Position numbers and translations under genes: made by a program
The notes under the pieces: model-generated
What the model saw: the letters and a program-made list of their open reading frames with translations, nothing else
Told to the model about the DNA's origin: nothing
Database searches by the model: none
NCBI GenBank assembly: GCA_946122785.1
Contig: CAMGYJ010000004.1
Coordinates: 18,188,150 to 18,252,149 of the forward strand
Reading direction: 5' to 3'
DNA: 64,000 nucleotides
Origin: Linum tenue
Lineage: Eukaryota > Streptophyta > Magnoliopsida > Malpighiales > Linaceae
Part shown: one piece after another, positions 32,471 to 43,317 of the stretch
Position numbering within the stretch: position 1 is the first letter of the stretch
Layout: each line of letters begins with the position of its first letter

Positions 32471-35210
32471 CATGAGATAAGCAAAACAGAAGAAAAGGTT
32501 TAATCATCTATTGACAGGCGATCTTACCAAGCAAAAGGACAAGGTTTGTCCCCGATCAAATCGTATAATCATCTATTTTCAACTACAGTGACCAACTTGT
32601 TTCTATAAAACCAGTACAAACAAATATAGTTGGGTATTTCTAAGAAGAAGAGCTGCATATGCTCAAATCTAAGTTTCAAAATAAAGACTGTGAAGCTTGT
32701 TGATGTATTCAGAACTACTATTTGTTTGCAATTATGGCTTTAGCTTATGGTTGTTCTCATTAGTCATTTTAGCTACCAGATTCATATCATATCTAAATCC
32801 AAGGCTAGTTCAAAAAACAGATTTCAGAGATTGTAATAAACAAACAAAAAGGTTTAACCTGGAAAATCAGATACCATGCCCCTGTTCTTTTCTTCTGTTT
32901 TGTTCTAAGGCTCCCTTCTACATCTAAACCCGCCCCTGTTCTTTTGGGAAAAAATCAGAAACCACACACAACTTACAACTTTTGAGAGCTAAATAACATG
33001 ACCACGAGCATAGCCACTAAGCTTTCCATAACCCATGACACCACCATAAACACTCGCTCTATTTCCATCCAAACTGGCTAAAACTGAAGTCACCCTGATT
33101 TCATGAAATAGTTCTTGACTAACACACTCAATTGCACCTTTCATGCAGCCAAGCAAGACCCTTCAATTAACAGTCCAAAATGTAATCAACAAGCAACGTA
33201 ACGACACTACAAACTGAAAAGAATCAAACTTTGAGTATGAACTTTCCTATTCGATTTGCCTCCATAAAACACAAATCAAGTCTCTCCAATCAAAAATTTA
33301 ATACTGGCATGCATAAAGGAAGGAACACAATCGCTAGCTAGGTCAGATTGGAGCAACTTTTTTTGAGATCACGCATGGTTGAGATTGCATCACAATCTTG
33401 CACCAAGGTTCACTTGATGAATCACGGCATAACCTATCAATTGCATCACAATCTTGCTCTAATAGTAAACTGAAGTACTAATCACATAAACGTAGACGGA
33501 TCCAGCATTCAAACGAAATAAAAAGCTCAAATGAATGCAAAGAATCACATAAGACTAATGCTTTAGTTCACATCAACACAAAAGCTCATGCAAAGAATCA
33601 CAGAAGACAAATGCTTCGATTACCCTTTTCTAGAATACATCCACACAACAAGCATACTACAAGTAGTTGCTAGCTTAACCACAATGGGAACATGATTAGG
33701 ACTCCTCTCCCAGGGCTCACAAAGACAAGATGAATCGCATGCTTGGAATGACGATTATGTAACTCAAAAAGGCAATAGCTCTCTCGACACGTGCAACTCA
33801 CACCGGTTTTCCAAGTGAAATAGAGTTTCCATTTATGAAAAAGTAAAAAAAAAGTTTCCAAATGGAATTTATGATATCATTTTCATGAGATAGCATTTAG
33901 CTATGGTGGAAAACCACATAAAGAACACATGATCTTTGCTTGGTTCATACATGCTATTTCCTAGGCTCTTTCACCAAGTGTGAGTTTTCTTGGTGACAAG
34001 CATTTTCCTCTTTGGTACATGATTAGATTGTTCACTACCCAGCAAGGCAACCACAACCATGCACAACTCTCCCTTCAACCTTCAATGTGTAAATCGACTC
34101 ACAGACGTAAAAGTAAGATTCGAGATTGTTCAGAAAGCAGTAATTTACGTATGTTACAAAAAAATGTCACGGAAGATCAGGGAAATTGATAGCCCTAAGA
34201 CCACTGAGTCGTTTGCTGAGGTTAGTTCCCCTGATAAACTCGCAATAGTATCTGTCTAGGGATGTATAAAACTCATTCCCGGCCTTGAGGCCTGATATGA
34301 GAAACTTAAAGAAGCAAAATTGACTATGAATTAACTCTATAAACAGCAAAAACCCTGAAAATAACTCGAACTCTAGTGGGATGTGGGAGATAAAAATTGA
34401 CTATTAAGTAAACTCTACAAACCCATTCCTTACATCCCTAAAACCCAATCAAGACCAAAGAACTAAAGAAGCAAGCAGAACAACCCCAACACAGTTATTC
34501 TCTTCAGTTTGAAAGCAAAGGCAACAATGAAATGAACAACCCCAGCACAGTTTATGGGATTATATAAACCAAGACAGCTTCCTAGTTGACACTGAATCCT
34601 CCATTCACAAATACCTCCTAGGTCACATCAACGATCTGTGTGAGGAATGAAGTTATATGGTGGATGGCCACAGCTATTTGCACAAAAAAGTGCAGACTTT
34701 CTGAAGCTTCATCAATCACGGAATGACTAAAGATGCCCCCATCTCAATCAAACTCGGCCGTGACAAAATACAGCACAACCAAGAACTAAACTTGAGAGAG
34801 CTTCAATACTCATTGCACAAGACGTTAAAGCTAAAGAGATAGACAAACCAAATCACAGAAGAAGACACTGGAAAAGATGGAGCACATCAGAATTCCCACT
34901 TCACAGAACTGATAAAACCGAGAGAGGGAAAGGAATATCGCATCTTATATCACCATATCCAATTGAGAATGCACATGAAGAAAGCAGTGGAGAAGCTTCA
35001 ATTTCAATCCCAAATGGTTACACAGAATTGAGAAATTCTCTCTTCTACTTCCATAGTTCAATCTGGTAAAACGAGCATGGAATTTCAATCCCCCTACCGA
35101 AATTTGTAAATCTAGAACATCCCGATATAATCCCTAAACTGATAGCCATACTAACCGGAAAATTGAATAAAATTGTAGAACTGTAGGCATACTAACCGGA
35201 AAAAGTTGCA
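32471..35210. other. right interior of the MULE, no gene seen
   Basis: About 2.7 kb of AT-rich sequence without a conserved frame. Short direct repeats are present ('agaatcacata/agaagac', 'gcatcacaatcttgc'). A weak copy of the cluster motif occurs near 34,715-34,765. Confidence 0.45.
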
Positions 35211-35214
35211 GTGG

Positions 35215-35400
35215 AGGAGGTAGGTCTTCGTTTGCTATCGATGGGAAGAGGGGGTTCTGTGCAGGGTCTTCGTTTGCTATCGATGGGAAGAGGGGGTTCT
35301 GTGCAGGGTCTTCGTTTGCTATCGATGGGAAGAGGGAGTTCTGTGCAGGGTCTTCATTTGCTATCGATGGGAAGAGGGTCTTCGTTTGCAATCGACGAAG
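35215..35400. repeat. 42-bp minisatellite, four units
   Basis: The unit 'tcttcgtttgctatcgatgg' plus 'gaagagggggttctgtgcaggg' is repeated from about 35,227, with the last unit diverged at 35,352-35,400. Because 42 is a multiple of three, a minus-strand frame reads FPSIANEDPAQNPL in tandem. Whether this is translated is unknown. Confidence 0.9.
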
Positions 35401-35600
35401 AGATGCTCGCTCTCGTCGTCCCCTGCTCGCCGCCTTCACTGTCGTCGTCGGAATCCGGCTCGCCGCAGTCAAAGAGATGCTGCAATCGACAAGCTTCTTC
35501 TACTCGTCGTCACCCACTGCTCGCCGTCTTCACTGTCGTCGTCAGAATCTGGCTCGCGTGGAGAGGATCGAAGGAAGAGGATCTAAGGAAGAGTAAACGG
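35400..35600. repeat. CpG-rich block with a ~95-bp direct duplication
   Basis: 'ctgctcgccg(c/t)cttcactg' followed by 'tcgtcgtc(g/a)gaatc(c/t)ggctcgc' occurs at 35,423-35,463 and again at 35,517-35,557. The block sits near the right end of the MULE, upstream of the minus-strand genes. Confidence 0.75.
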
Positions 35601-35756
35601 CGGTGAGAAGAGGTGAGAATAAGGCGTGGTGAATTGAATTCGTAAAAAAATTTCAGACAACCGGTTGTACCGGTTCTCCACCCACAAATAAAATAACAAA
35701 TTAATAATTTAAATAAAATCTATGGTTGATATAGTTTGAACATAATCTAATGGCTG

Positions 35757-35802
35757 TAAATGTTTTATAGCACCAATACTATAAAGCACACTAAAATGCC
35801 TC
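35757..35802 (-). repeat. right terminal inverted repeat of the MULE
   Basis: Read on the minus strand it begins GAGGCATTTTAGTGTGCT, TTATAG and GGTGCTATAAAA, matching the left end at 22,465-22,510. Confidence 0.85.
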
Positions 35803-35811
35803 TATGTACAA
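35803..35811. repeat. target-site duplication, right copy (TATGTACAA)
   Basis: Exact repeat of 22,456-22,464, directly outside the right terminal inverted repeat. Confidence 0.9.
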
Positions 35812-36945
35812 TCATATGAAAGTAAACCAATCCAAGACGACATTCACAACTTGAACATATCATATGCTATCATGTGAAAATCAAACAGACCACAATAGTA
35901 GCAGCCTTACACAGAAAAGAAGGGTGGCATCTTTGTAATAATAACTCGAAAGATTGCGAAGCATGCCAACAATTCGTGCATTATTCGTCCCGGCACCTAT
36001 CAGCCCAAGGGAAATAATTGCAGCCTGCAAAAGACATGGAGACATTGCTACCTTTAGAAATTATACAAAACCGTCGAAGTAATACTCTGGTCTAGCAGAA
36101 CACTAGCTTACTGATGCAACTTCTGAATCCGTGTCATGACTAAGTCTGCTTAGCGTATCCATCACATTGATCTGATAAAAATTTACCCAATAAGTTACAG
36201 AAACACTACGATAGATGACAAGCAGAGTGATCAATGCGTTTGTGGAAAACAAAGCCTAAGACCTTATGAAACAACTCACATTTGGATTCGATATGCATAG
36301 AAGGGCAAGAGCCAGAGGAACTGACCGCCGGATGTTCTGTTCCCCATATTGCAAAAGATGCTCCAAAGTTCGAATTGCCATGTCAAGTCCCAATTCCTCA
36401 GCCATAGACACCATTGCTATTCCAACCCTTCTCCAAATGCTGAGCACAATTCCAAAGGAGGTTTTGAACCTAGAGCAAGAAACAAGCCACCAATTAAAAC
36501 CGGGGAGAAATGAAGAAACAATGTTCCCAGGTAGAGCAAAGCAAAAGCAAAACAAACGATCCAAAATAACACTTCTAGCTTCTTGAATGAAAACTGCAAA
36601 TTTATTGAAATCAAAAGCATACCTTCAGAACATTCCCTGTCCTAGCGTAGGCACAAGAAAGTAGGGTCATATCACAGTACTTTCTGATCTTCTCGTTAAA
36701 TGTCTTTGAGACCTCAGCTGTAGCTTCTACACTTTCCTGCAGGTGAGTAGACATCAGTAAGTGTACAACTGTACAAGGCTCTCTGCTGTCTTAAATAAAT
36801 CCAAAATTAGCCACCTGTCGCAAATATAACACATGACCAAGTGAACTTTACACCAATACAGTGTCTTAAATTTCACGTACCTGCTTCCCAAGGTATAACA
36901 GACCAAGACCAAGTGGCAAATTTTTTGTAAGAGGACTCTTGATGG
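35812..36945 (-). pseudogene. RPN1: RPN1 gene, middle exons (right of the MULE), frameshifted and 5'-truncated
   Basis: Exons in order: about 36,945-36,881 (PLTKNLPLGLGLLYLGKQ), 36,736-36,623 (VEATAEVSKTFNEKIRKYCD, LLSCAYARTGNVLK), 36,469-36,280 (VQNLLWNCAQHLEKG, then in another frame GIAMVSMAEELGLDMAIRTL, EHLLQYGEQNIRR), 36,171-36,112 (INVMDTLSRLSHDTDSEVAS) and 36,024-35,911 (AAIISLGLIGAGTNNARIVG, MLRNLSSYYYKDATLLFC). The intron after 35,911 contains the MULE, beyond which the gene continues at 22,416. In 36,469-36,280 the normal residues between EKG and GIAM are missing, and the deletion is not a multiple of three, so the frame is lost. Exons encoding the N-terminal half of RPN1 are absent above about 36,945. 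Confidence 0.92.
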
Positions 36946-37120
36946 ATGCTTACTTCACATTTTTGTTTGTTAAGATTCACCTTATGATGGATCTTATTGA
37001 ACTGCTTCTACCCACATTTTTGTTTGTTAAAATTTACCCAAAGTGGCAAAATTTTTGTAAGAAGACCAAGTAGCAAATATAACACATGACCAAGACCAAA
37101 ACCAAGACCAAGGACTCTTG
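36946..37120. other. scrambled filler DNA at the RPN1 breakpoint
   Basis: Pieces of the neighbouring exon and intron recur here: 'aagtggcaaaatttttgtaagaag' (37,041) resembles 36,911-36,934, 'gcaaatataacacatgacca' (37,072) repeats 36,820-36,839, and 'accaagaccaaggactcttga' resembles the exon edge. This looks like templated filler at a DNA-break repair site. Confidence 0.6.
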
Positions 37121-37560
37121 AGCGGCCAAAACTGCCAATTTCAGTTTTCCGAAGGGTTTAGACTTTAGACAGCATACCCTCTCTCCGCGCCCCCAGCCCC
37201 CCACCCTCGACCAGAGCAAGAGAGCCGGGTACCCTGGCCGTCTTCCTCCCGTCCCGCAGTTTAGAGTGTTCGAGACTCTTCCTTCTGCGTCAGTCATTCT
37301 TTCCTCTTGCTTCTTCGGTTAGTATCTTTTGTCGCTGGAAGAAGGAGTTCTGAGGAATTGCCCTCCTCGCATAGTAAGTCCCAGTTTCATTCCTCGTGCT
37401 TGTCTTTCTGCAGAATCTTGTTTTTGTTCTGCGTATTTGAAAATTTGAATGCTATGCACACATAGAAAAATGAACTGGCCATGTTTTCTTGATGCGCTGC
37501 CCGCAACCTTCAGATGTTGCATAGGCGTGTTCGCATATGGATTTTCCCGTTATCTTCTCT
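37121..37560. other. GC-rich block, possible 5' region of an unknown transcript
   Basis: From 37,150 to 37,380 the sequence is CpG- and C-rich with a consensus-like donor (gcatag|taagtcc is off by one; tatag-type sites nearby). No conserved protein is seen on either strand. It may be a promoter or leader piece brought in at the breakpoint. Confidence 0.25.
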
Positions 37561-39240
37561 TCTTAGCTTTTGTAAATTATAAGGGAAGGTCAATATAATT
37601 GTGACTGTTGAAACTCTATAGTGGAAGTTTTATTGTTGTCGAGCTGAAAGGCTTCGAGTCCAGCTTCCCTGTTATGGCCTCTCTGTTACATGGTGAAAAG
37701 TTGGAATTTTTTGTTTGTAGCACTCATTCAATGGTAAGCGAGTATCATTGAATGAGAAAGCTTAAGCCAAATTCTTAGACCGGTAGCTGTGGAGATTGAG
37801 AGAAGAGTGTGACCTTCGAGCAAGTTGGTCAAATTTAAGTCATGGAAAAGCCTTAAAGCCAAGTTCTTAGACTGGGAGCTGGTGGAGCTTAATGTTGTTA
37901 TACCTCTTCAATTGTCTTACGTGAATGGAATTAAGGATTTTTCTGCACTGTAGATTCGTTGAGTTTTCACTTTGCTTAGGGTTTATCCGTATCATTGAGT
38001 CTGAGAGCCTTCCTTCTAGGAGTGCATCCTGTTCCTGAACTTGTTCTAAAAGGAATCCCCCATGTCATTCTTGGACACATGTTGACAAGACGATAGTGAT
38101 CAATACACCTATTATGAGCAGGTTCTAAAGATTGTTTTTTCTTTGATATCAAGTTCCATGGCTCATGGAAATTTAAGACAAGGTTTGAGGAAATATTGGC
38201 TCTATTCTTTAGTCACGATGTTGTTGAGTAAGGTTGTAACTTAGTCTCTGTCATTGCTATTGTTGGTTAGGGGCAGATGCTTCTCCTTATCATAATTAAT
38301 GCGAATTTATAAAATGATGAACATGTTTGTTATTATTAAAAATTGGAGGAAGACACACGTGCACGCGTATTGTGCATTACTCTCGCATCTCGCACCTCAC
38401 TACAAGTATATCATGAAGCATACCACAAACCATATGCCAGAACTTGGTATGAACTAATCATATGATATTGATATGAACGACATAGGATTGATACGATCTT
38501 GATATAATGACATGAATTTGATATGAAATGATAAGATATGACATGAAAAAGTGTCTACTGTCTATCCGTGCCAGCCTGCCCAAAATTTGGACAACGACAA
38601 CATATCCGGGAAACCTCCCCATCTCTATCCCTTCATACTAGTGACCATTAGATATCACCTTCTCAAAATACAACCATTATATTAGATCTAATTGTATAGT
38701 ACTACAAAACAATTAATTTTTGTATGATAGTTCAAGTCTAAAATAGTTTTCACTAATTAACCATTAGATATAGTTTCACATGCGCGCCCTACCTATAGCA
38801 AAAGCTTTCCAGTTATATTATGCAGTATATGGAGTGGATATAGGGGTATTTCTACACTATTTTGTAGAAGTGCACAGTAAAACCATCAACGTCGATACAA
38901 GTATCGAACTATTGATATAGATAGATAAATATTAAGAAAACTAATTGCCCCAATAAACAAACATCAGAATATGACGGACAAGATAATGGAGATGTGTTGT
39001 AGATCGTGCGCGTTAGCTCCGTGTCTATATGGAGAACTGACGAACTTAGTGATGACCATCCCTAAGCTAGTGGAACACGCCTGAACAACGACAAGAACTC
39101 GCGACCAAAATTTTGTCGAGTTGCAGTAATTTTGAAAATAGAATAGAAGCTAGAGGTGCGGTAGAGTGAGTTGTTTCGAAATTTTACATTTTGATTGTAA
39201 GGTTGAGGAAAATCTGAACGTGGGAAAATATCTTTTTTAA
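37561..39240. other. no gene seen
   Basis: The region is AT-rich. One imperfect direct repeat is visible ('agccaaattcttagacc' at 37,766 and 'agccaagttcttagact' at 37,858). There is no conserved frame or RNA gene. Confidence 0.4.
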
Positions 39241-39274
39241 CACCTAAAACTTGATTTAGGGTGGTTTGGACATT

Positions 39275-39410
39275 GTTTTTTTTTAATGGCGAAATTTGCA
39301 TTAAAAAGGAAGAAGAGTCCAGAAAAGCAGGGCTGGGGTTCACAAGCAATGAACCACCTCCCCCAGAATCTCCAACAGAACAATCCAGAAAAACAAAAGC
39401 AACAGGATGG
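39275..39410 (-). repeat. possible LINE 3' end with short poly(A)
   Basis: On the minus strand, a sequence ending 'aatgcaaatttcgccatt' runs into eight to nine As (39,277-39,285). This looks like the 3' end of a 5'-truncated plant LINE. No coding part is left, so the call rests on the tail and composition only. Confidence 0.3.
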
Positions 39411-39422
39411 TTTGGATATTAT

Positions 39423-39776
39423 GGGGTCGTTTGGAAGTTGCGACAGTTTTGTTGAGATTGTCATTATGCATGTATTGTTTACAATGCATCGTTTTTTTTT
39501 GTTTTTTTAGCAGAAACAATACATGGATTGTTTCTGTGATGTGATAGAAACTATAAATCATTTTAAGTGATTGTTATATCTCAACTATTAGTTGTGATTG
39601 TTGAGATAGTTGAGTTGAGATTGTTTTGTCTCGGCTTTTAGCTGATGTGACATACACAATCACACATACCAAACGTTGTATTCTACAATGCATCAAATTC
39701 GACAATACATGTATAATATTATACATGCATTCTCAACAATACACCTATTTAAAAATCAGAACTTCCAAACGACCCC
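39423..39776. mobile_element. 354-bp MITE with 17-bp perfect inverted ends
   Basis: Both ends read GGGGTCGTTTGGAAGTT (from 39,423 on plus, from 39,776 on minus), and TAT lies on both outer sides as a possible 3-bp target duplication. Size, G-rich ends and a short duplication fit a Tourist-like (PIF/Harbinger-type) MITE. It has no coding capacity. Confidence 0.8.
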
Positions 39777-41860
39777 TATGATTGTTAAATAAATATATTG
39801 TTGTGAATACATGTATAATATTATACAGATATGTCATATTGATTACTTATAAAGAATTAAATGAAATGTTTGAACTTGAAGCTACGTTTGGATATTTGGT
39901 AACTAGCATCGGGCCCGGCCAGTTGGTCGGATGAGTTTGATTATTATGTTTTTGTATGTGTTGTTGCATTTATAATGCGTGTAAATAGCAAAGATACACA
40001 ATATGTCTAAAAATATATTTATGACGATTTTGATATAGTCCATTATATCTATGAAAATATTTTCCAGTATATATCATCTTTGTTGATCATGACACGGTTT
40101 ATAGATATGAAATTGTATGATTTGAAAGGGCATGTTGGCGATCGATAGTCACAAATGAATGACCTAAATTGCTAGTCCCAATTTTGATATTGAGCTTCAT
40201 AGGTTTCAAATTCACTTAAAAAGCACAGAAGAGATTAGGAGCATAAATCAAGCACTCCAATAAATTGAAAGCTAAATATCACCAAGATCTTACTATCCCT
40301 CGGTAACTGAAAAAGATAGATTTGGAAATATCTTAATAGAAATAAGCTTAATAACATATTCACAAAATTGTTGCAATCCTTCCCACAACCGGTCAAGGTG
40401 TTAGACTCCTCCAACTACCAAAGATTCATCTCCAAATTTAATTGTTACATGCCTAGCCCTCAAAATTTCAATTTGAACTATGATAATTAACCTATAGAGC
40501 TAAAAGGAAAATACACATGTTCTTGAGATTAGTCTCACCTAAAAAGCCGAATGAATCTAGGAGATAGAAAGACGATTTTGACCGAATGACTAAAGAACGT
40601 GCATTCCTAGAGACTCTGGTAGAGATATTTTGTATCATGGTAGTCTTCTCTAGTCCCCTTACGAACTCTGGTTATTGGGTTTATGAAGAAGGTAGATATC
40701 ACCGGGAGAATCAAATTCGATGGAATGAAAGGGGAAGAGTAAATGAATGGACTTATGGGTCAAGAGAATGGGGATGATGAAACTCGGTAATAGGGAAAGG
40801 GGTCCGTTTAGCAACCATTATGTTTTTTTTCTTCTTCTGGACATTGGAAAGCAAAACCTAAACAAAAGGAAACTACCATTTTCGCCGGGTAAACCCTATT
40901 TAATTGAGAATTTTTTAGACTTTACCTGAAAACTTAAATCCTAATTAGTAATGATTTCTATGGTATAAAAAAATTTGGTCTGATTACCATATTTTAAAAT
41001 TTAATCGTTATTTGCAAAAAATATTTGTATCGGCAGCCTGACCAGTAAAATAGCCTATCGGAGTTCAAGCCAGTAAGGAGTTTTAGTAGTATGAAACTGT
41101 TGAAAAATGATTTAACACAAAATATCCTATCACGTACTTTTTTGGGTACAATCCGGTACTGTTTTACAATTGAATCAATTTAAGTGAACAAGAATTCTCA
41201 AATATGTGAAACTAACCTTTCGTGCAAGATTAAACATACTTTTTAATGAATAGATTACATAAAAATTAAAAATAATTACATATTAAGTCCTCAATTTTTT
41301 CGATACCATTAAAGAGTTTCAATAAATAAATAGAAATATATTTAATACTCATCTCTTTATCGACTTCTCCATCACAATCTTCAGTATTTCCAAAATAAAT
41401 TAAAGTCTTGATTTGTCGTAAAAATATCCACAAACATGGATACCACCCTAATTTGACTTAGTCAGGTAGGATAAGACTTGACCCCAAAGAATTTTTGCTG
41501 AGTACGGATAAAATCTGAATCAGAATATGCAGGTAATGAGTGAACATGATTTTGTCACTAACCATCCAAACTCATTTCATGGTACACATGCATATGTATT
41601 TTATCAAAAAATTATTATTTGTCTTTACATATTTTATATTTATTTTCACATAATTAGATGATTAAGTGTATTATTATTACTTGCGGCTTATTTAGATACC
41701 TTTAATGTTTAAAGGAAGGAGATTCTATAGAAGAAAGAAAAAAAGAAACAGGTTTTTGAGTCTCTTGCGAAAAAAAGAAATGAACTTAAATGGGTAATGG
41801 GTTCCCAGTTCCCACATAAAAAATAGGGTAATGGCCAATGGGTCAACACTCAACACACAA
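39777..41860. other. AT-rich intergenic DNA
   Basis: No conserved gene. 'atacatgtataatattatac' (39,808-39,827) repeats a segment inside the adjacent MITE (39,704-39,723). The remaining frames are short and non-conserved. Confidence 0.4.
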
Positions 41861-42358
41861 GAGGAGGGGGTATAAAAGCTTTTTAATAAACCCTAATTCA
41901 ATCTAGCAATACCAAACGGCCGCCTAACCCTCTTTTCCTCCCTTCCTTATTGATTCGGGTCCAATTGTACACATTTTACCCCTCATATCTTGATAGTTTA
42001 GCTTTACATTTCATCATCCCTCGACATATTTCACGCTAGGTTGTGCTTGTTTTGATACATTTTAGGTCCTAGCACGTGTGGGAAGGTCGAGGACGAGTTT
42101 CGTGTCGATTGGAGGTCGAAAAGTGCCAAAAGTGAAAAAAAACGTCCAGGCAGGTTCTAGAGGTTACTGACGACCAGGCAGTAGAGACCGTGAACTTTGA
42201 GTGCAATCTGTGAACCCTGGAGAGTAAAGCGGTGCGTTTTGGAGACGATGCTGAGTTCACGGGCGCGTTAAGGTGTTCACGACCGTGAACATGAGAGACC
42301 TGGTTTGTGGAGAAGGAATTACTTTCTTTCTCTAGGGTTTCAATCCAAAACACCAAAA
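41861..42358. other. possible LTR-like repeat scrap
   Basis: A TATAAAAG box at 41,871 is followed by 'attgattcgggtccaattgtacac', 'ttttaggtcctagcacgtg' and 'tcgaggacgag', and then a stretch containing 'gttcacgaccgtgaac'. The order resembles LTR sequence of gypsy-type elements, but no coding part or partner LTR is present, so this is weak. Confidence 0.25.
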
Positions 42359-43317
42359 CACTACAAAAAAGCCACACAGTTTTGACGAAAACTTTCTGAC
42401 GACAGTAAAAATATGTCAAAAAAATGTTTTTTTCGATGAAAATATGTTCTCGTCAGTAATTCTAACATTATTTTTTTTATCGAGTAATTCTAACATTATT
42501 AATGACAAACCAAATACATCATCAGAAATGATAAGATTTTCCATCATTAAAGACAAATTTTTGAGAATCAAATGTCAAAGTCTAACTATTTATGACGATT
42601 TTTTTGTTGCATCAGAAATATGTCAATATTACTGACATTTTTTTGTCGTCGGAAAAAAATCACTATTTATATCGGTTAAAATGTCTGCGTCAGAAGAAAA
42701 AATTGTTTTGACGAGCTCTCGCAAACGTCGAAATCGAATTGTAAGAAAAATACATATTTCGTAGGCAGCCAAATTAGTCGTCTGAAATAGTCAGTTTGTA
42801 CTGACGACAACCCATGTACGTCGGTAATAAATTTTCAGAAAAATTGCTATTACTGACTAGGCTAAAAAAGTCATCGAAAATAATGTACCACCTTGTGAGG
42901 AAAATAATAAAGACGATTACAGAAAAAACCTATTTCTGACAAATCCAAAAAACCATCAGAAATAGTCATATTTTACGGACAAATACCTAGTTCCGTCATT
43001 CTTAACCTGTCATAAATACTATTATTATTGACAAGGCAAAAAAACGTCGTCAGAAATAATGTACTAACTCGTCAGGGAAAAATGAGATCGATTACAGAAA
43101 AAATCATACTTGTGACAAAGTAAAAAAAAAAATAATTAGATATAGTAGGCTTTAGTGACGAAGACATATGTTCGTCAGTTCTAATCCGTTACAAATAATG
43201 TTATTACTGAGAAGGCGGAAACAATTCATCGAAGATATTGTTCTAACTCGTCAGAAATAAATGAGAATGCTTACACCGTAAACTAATATAAGTTGTTCGG
43301 ACGATATAAATATCATT
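42359..43317 (+). mobile_element. CACTA (En/Spm) element, one end only
   Basis: The terminal motif CACTACAAAAAAG starts at 42,359. It is followed by about 900 bases of degenerate subterminal repeats built from 'gacga', 'cgtcagaaat' and 'ctgac' words in both orientations, as in the ends of CACTA transposons. No transposase or second terminus was found. The sequence stops at the copia LTR at 43,318. Confidence 0.7.

Larger units (their letters stand above)
22465..35802 (-). mobile_element. 13,338-bp Mutator-like element inserted in an RPN1 intron
   Basis: The ends are inverted copies over about 45 bases: GAGCCCTTCTAGTGTGCT at 22,465 and, on the other strand from 35,802, GAGGCATTTTAGTGTGCT, both followed by TATAG and TGCTATAAAA. 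A perfect 9-bp duplication TATGTACAA flanks it, and RPN1 exons of the same gene lie on both sides in correct order. The coding strand is minus. From the right end there is a 42-bp minisatellite, a Ulp1-like gene cut short (32,047-30,198), a FAR1-type transposase (30,198-28,078), a fold-back, an ATHILA ORF1-like gene (26,937-24,601) and a palindromic minisatellite. With a transposase that is open over most of its length, it may have moved fairly recently. Confidence 0.9.

Noticed and set aside
37150..37560. A new protein-coding gene starting in the GC-rich block
   Set aside because: No frame on either strand looks conserved and splice signals are weak. It was kept only as a possible promoter or leader piece.
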